From Lachnospiraceae bacterium (GTDB lineage Bacteria > Bacillota > Clostridia > Lachnospirales > Lachnospiraceae): a stretch of DNA of 64,000 bases. Under the pieces are notes generated by a model. It was not told the DNA's origin. It saw only the letters and a program-made list of their open reading frames with translations, and made no database searches. A program made the translations under genes and the position numbers. Below, piece by piece: positions 61,111 to 64,000 of the stretch (the first letter of the stretch is position 1; each line of letters opens with the position of its first letter). The stretch covers positions 1 to 64,000 of the forward strand of contig JAEELL010000034.1 in assembly GCA_016282745.1 (NCBI GenBank), in the 5' to 3' direction.

Positions 61111-62628
61111 TTATTTAGCAACTTTCTTAACTTTTGACCACTCTCCTGCTACTCCGTTTACTACAGCTCTTGCCTTGATGTAATATGTCTTCTTAGGATT
61201 AAGTTTTGAAATTGTCTTTGTTGCTTTTTTAGATTTTACTGTCTTTGCTTTCTTGAACTTCTTAGATGTTGAGTACCGAATCTCAAAAGTTGCACCTTTA
61301 ATCTTCTTACATGTTATTTTGATTTTCTTGCCTTTTTTGATTCTCTTAGCCTTACTGATTTTAGCTTTCTGTACTGTAACATTATTCTGTGGTGCAGCTG
61401 TTGTGGCCGGCGCTGCTGTTGTAGCAGGCTCCGCTTTCTTTGTAGTTGGTGTCTCCTTTGGAACATCACCACATTTAATTTTAATTTCCAATTCTAATGT
61501 ACCATCATCTCCAACAGCACATTTTTCAACAGTACCAAGATTTGCGAATACTTTCTCTTTTGATATATCAAATGTATATCCATCAGCAGGTGTAACTGTG
61601 AAACACAGGAGATATTCAGTGTTTGCTTTGAATTTGCCTTTTTCCTCTATCGGGAACTCAACTCCGCTATACTGTTTCCAGTTATCAAATTTGAGTGTTG
61701 CATTTGTTCCTGATAATGTAAATCCTGTTGTCTGAACTGCTTCATTTGCAGTCGGTTGTTTTATTCCTTCAATATTAAGCTGATTAATAACTTTTTTAGT
61801 AGATAACTCAATCTCAAATGTTGCACTCAATGGACTTACCTGATATCTGTCAAGAGGGTAATTGTTGAGCCACAATTCAACATCATCATCAAAATAAGCA
61901 TATTTTCCCTTTGCCTCAGAATTAACATTAAGTCTCATTGTATAAGAATGACCCGTTTCAAATACATCATTTGCTCCCATTGCTGATGTCTTGTCTTTAA
62001 ACCAGCTGACTGAAATATCATATTCATCACTACCAGTGAACATATCAGCTGTCCATGGCTTTTCTCCCTCTTTCAAGTCTACCGGGAAATTACCCTGACT
62101 TGGCATATCAACAATAACCGGTATAGCTTCGTTATACAGACTATCAGCCTTAAAGAATAAATATACAGTCAGGTAATAATTCTGACTTGCTACTACAGTC
62201 TTAAATCCCTGACTTCTGTTTGGGTTAGATGTAGTAACAGAAATCGGTTTTTCAAAATGACCGCCTTTAGGACTTGTGTTATCAAGAGAGTAGAAATCAC
62301 ATAAATGAATTTCCGCTGCATAATAGTGATTCTTCTGTGCAGTAGCACCCGATGCCACCTCATCACCCAGTTCATTAACATTGAAAGTAGTTCCCATATC
62401 GTACCATTTTACCTGATCATATGAAGGATTTTTTGTATACATTACAGAATCTCCAACCGGAACACTGTAAGTATAATCAAAAGTCTTACCCTGAACAGGC
62501 CAATCGAGGTCATTTATTGTAACAGCATTAATTACTGTACTATGATCTGCAAATACCGCAACCGGCTGTGGCAAAATACTAAATACCATCAATGAACTTA
62601 AAAACATAGCTACAAATGATTTTTTCAT
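61111..62628 (-). CDS. Secreted surface protein with C-terminal Fn3-like lysine-rich domain
   Basis: About 505 residues. A signal peptide (MKKSFVAMFLSSLMVFSILP) is followed by about 370 residues of beta-rich repeats with no family I recognise; repeated segments of the type AATFEIELSTKKVI and GYTFDISKEKVFANL suggest several similar sandwiches. A Thr/Ala/Pro linker near 395-415 leads to a lysine-rich fibronectin-III-like domain (SKLNPKKTYYIKARAVVNGV, EWSKVKK). ATG at 62628 follows GGAGGAAG. There is no LPXTG. The linker plus basic C-terminal domain recurs in the subtilase and Big2 proteins of this window and may bind wall polymers. Confidence 0.7.
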   Translation of the reverse strand: MKKSFVAMFLSSLMVFSILPQPVAVFADHSTVINAVTINDLDWPVQGKTFDYTYSVPVGDSVMYTKNPSYDQVKWYDMGTTFNVNELGDEVASGATAQKNHYYAAEIHLCDFYSLDNTSPKGGHFEKPISVTTSNPNRSQGFKTVVASQNYYLTVYLFFKADSLYNEAIPVIVDMPSQGNFPVDLKEGEKPWTADMFTGSDEYDISVSWFKDKTSAMGANDVFETGHSYTMRLNVNSEAKGKYAYFDDDVELWLNNYPLDRYQVSPLSATFEIELSTKKVINQLNIEGIKQPTANEAVQTTGFTLSGTNATLKFDNWKQYSGVEFPIEEKGKFKANTEYLLCFTVTPADGYTFDISKEKVFANLGTVEKCAVGDDGTLELEIKIKCGDVPKETPTTKKAEPATTAAPATTAAPQNNVTVQKAKISKAKRIKKGKKIKITCKKIKGATFEIRYSTSKKFKKAKTVKSKKATKTISKLNPKKTYYIKARAVVNGVAGEWSKVKKVAK

Positions 62629-62684
62629 AAGCACTTCCTCCGTTTCTTATATTCAATTATTTACAGTATAAAACCATAAAATGT

Positions 62685-62714
62685 AAAAAGGGAACTATTT
62701 CCGCTCGTTCCCTT
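62685..62714 (-). terminator. Terminator after the 62883 gene
   Basis: AAGGGAAC / GTTCCCTT (62688-62695, 62707-62714) with an 11-base loop; the minus strand continues TTTACATTTT. The remaining part of 62629-62882 is very AT-rich and I see no gene in it. Confidence 0.6.
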
Positions 62715-62882
62715 CTTCAAATGTTATTTTAATTCTACCACTATTAAATTAGTAATTCAAACATCTTTTTTATTCAATTTTTATTTTTTTACTTTTTTAT
62801 AAATTGTTATCTTTTTTAACAACATTTAATTAATTTTACTATTATTTTGAAATATATTATTGATTTCAATTATTGATTTCTA

Positions 62883-63449
62883 TTATTGATTACTGTCATC
62901 AATATCATTTTTGTACTTCGACAACTCCTCATCAACAGCATCAACGCCGAAATTTCTTACAAGTTTATACACAACTCTCTCAAGGAGTTTTTCTTTAGGC
63001 TCAACTGCAGGCTTGCCATTGTATATGGAATTAATCTTAAAAGTCTTGCAGATTTCATATAGTTTACCTGCAGAAAGATAACTCTTCTCTCTCTCATTAA
63101 AGAACTCGTTAATATCAATGCCTTTCAACATATCAAGATTTGTAATACCCATCTTGAGCAGACTGTTGCTGGTCTTTTTGTCTATCTTTCTTACCGCCTT
63201 TAAATATCTGACTGACATCTTGTTCTTCTTGTGAGTGTTGTACTCCTTACATCTCATATAAGCTGAAAAATAGGCTTTTTTGATACTCTCCTCGCTTATT
63301 CCTAATTCTTTCTTCAGTTCATTGATTGTTCCGCCGGTATTAATCTTTTCCAATACATATCTTCTCGTCGATTTTGTTCCAAAGATGGTATCCAGATCAT
63401 TGTATGTAACTGTCATTCCATCATCGATATTCTTCCCTGGTATTTTCAT
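62883..63449 (-). CDS. Hypothetical protein with HTH-like and RNAP alpha-CTD-like helical segments
   Basis: 188 residues, soluble, all-helical and basic. Residues about 30-65 (TINELKKELGISEESIKKAY) look like a helix-turn-helix. Residues about 80-115 (VRKIDKKTSNSLLKMGITNL) resemble the helix-hairpin-helix part of the RNA polymerase alpha C-terminal domain. Both suggest nucleic-acid binding, but I do not recognise the family as a whole. GGAGGGGG precedes the ATG at 63449. It is flanked by terminators and so is probably a single-gene unit. Confidence 0.6.
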   Translation of the reverse strand: MKIPGKNIDDGMTVTYNDLDTIFGTKSTRRYVLEKINTGGTINELKKELGISEESIKKAYFSAYMRCKEYNTHKKNKMSVRYLKAVRKIDKKTSNSLLKMGITNLDMLKGIDINEFFNEREKSYLSAGKLYEICKTFKINSIYNGKPAVEPKEKLLERVVYKLVRNFGVDAVDEELSKYKNDIDDSNQ

Positions 63450-63585
63450 GGAGCCCCCTCCTGATTAATAAGTAAAGCCACTGTTGTATCATACCATTAA
63501 GAAATTCAAACCCTACTACATTATAGCAAACACATCGCCTTATTACTACATATTTGTAATACTTTTGTCGGATTCATATATGCAC

Positions 63586-64000
63586 TTATTTTATTTTCAG
63601 ACTCTTCAGGTACTCTTTCTGTTCCTTTGTAATTCTGTTACTTTCTACAGATTTTTGTATGGTTTTATTATGAGTCCAAATATCAAGTTTTCTATTTTCA
63701 ATATATGGCAAAACAGAATCATACTGTTTTGCAAGTGCTGTGGCGAAATACCAGGCAATCATCATATTAATGTAATATTCGTCTGAACGGATTGCAGCTA
63801 CCATTTCAGGATATACCTTTTCAAAATCATCATCCAAAAAATGTTCCATCAGCATTCCAACAGCAAAACGAACTGTATATGTATCATCCGAATCAATCCA
63901 TTTTCTAATTTGTGTAATGAGTTCCGCTTTATGCTTTTTAAAAATCTTTGGAGACATCTGATCACAGGTTGCCCAATTATCTACATACGGCAAAAACATA
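63586..64000 (-). CDS. DNA alkylation repair (AlkD-like) protein, partial
   Basis: The C-terminal 137 residues of a HEAT-repeat protein; the start lies beyond the right edge of the window. FLPYVDNWATCDQMSPK, RKWIDSDDTYTVRFAVGMLM and YYINMMIAWYFATALAKQYD are typical of AlkD-type DNA glycosylase family proteins, which excise alkylated bases. Full-length members are about 230 residues, so roughly 40 percent is missing here by truncation at the window edge and not by mutation. The 136-base gap to the 62883-63449 gene holds nothing I can identify. Confidence 0.85.
   Translation of the reverse strand, partial: MFLPYVDNWATCDQMSPKIFKKHKAELITQIRKWIDSDDTYTVRFAVGMLMEHFLDDDFEKVYPEMVAAIRSDEYYINMMIAWYFATALAKQYDSVLPYIENRKLDIWTHNKTIQKSVESNRITKEQKEYLKSLKIK

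Overview
Low-GC, Gram-positive DNA with strong AGGAGG-type ribosome sites, class B sortases, BspA-type surface proteins with lysine-rich C-termini, NHLP/NHLM peptide export genes and HscC-type chaperones. Together these suggest a gut or rumen member of Lachnospiraceae (Clostridia). That assignment is inferred from gene content. I saw no rRNA, tRNA or CRISPR array.

Layout. 1-3860: intergenic terminators, a flavodoxin, a Pr6Pr-type membrane protein, then a plus-strand redox operon (glutathione peroxidase, thioredoxin, thioredoxin reductase). 3888-14300 (minus): a complete sortase-dependent pilus operon with two class B sortases, a SipA-like chaperone lacking the signal-peptidase dyad, an FctA-like shaft pilin, an FctB-like basal pilin and a 2088-residue tip adhesin. 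14581-15366: scars, namely a deleted tyrosine recombinase and an N-terminally deleted protein kinase.

15442-41552 (minus): the most unusual part, a long co-directional block. It holds a 2672-residue secreted Calx-beta/LRR protein, an unannotated 49-residue double-glycine peptide, a serine-type C-A-T-TE NRPS whose thioesterase nucleophile is Cys, an Lgt-like membrane domain fused to a subtilase, a STAS protein, a C-A-T-R NRPS ending in a reductase, a membrane SpoIIE phosphatase, an RsbW-like kinase, a Nif11-leader precursor peptide, a stump of the NHLP HlyD-like protein, and the two NHLM ABC exporters, one with a C39 peptidase. Matching sigma-A promoters precede the giant protein and the STAS gene. 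The simplest reading is a biosynthesis/export island combining two monomodular NRPSs, two leader peptides, one cleaving exporter and a complete partner-switching circuit.

42246-64000 (mostly minus): a membrane protein; a solute-binding lipoprotein, hybrid kinase and HD-GYP regulator set; an HscC-like Hsp70 with a very large J-like/TPR partner; an orphan plus-strand gene; a sulfur-redox operon (thioredoxin, broken rhodanese, CoA-disulfide reductase with rhodanese, sugar kinase) behind a Crp/Fnr-type palindrome at about -40 and a Crp/Fnr gene; a Big2 surface protein; a MATE transporter; a secreted Fn3-like protein; an unknown protein; and the 3' part of an AlkD-like gene running off the window.

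Motif positions were read by eye and may be off by a base or so. Family names come from recognised motifs, not from database searches.
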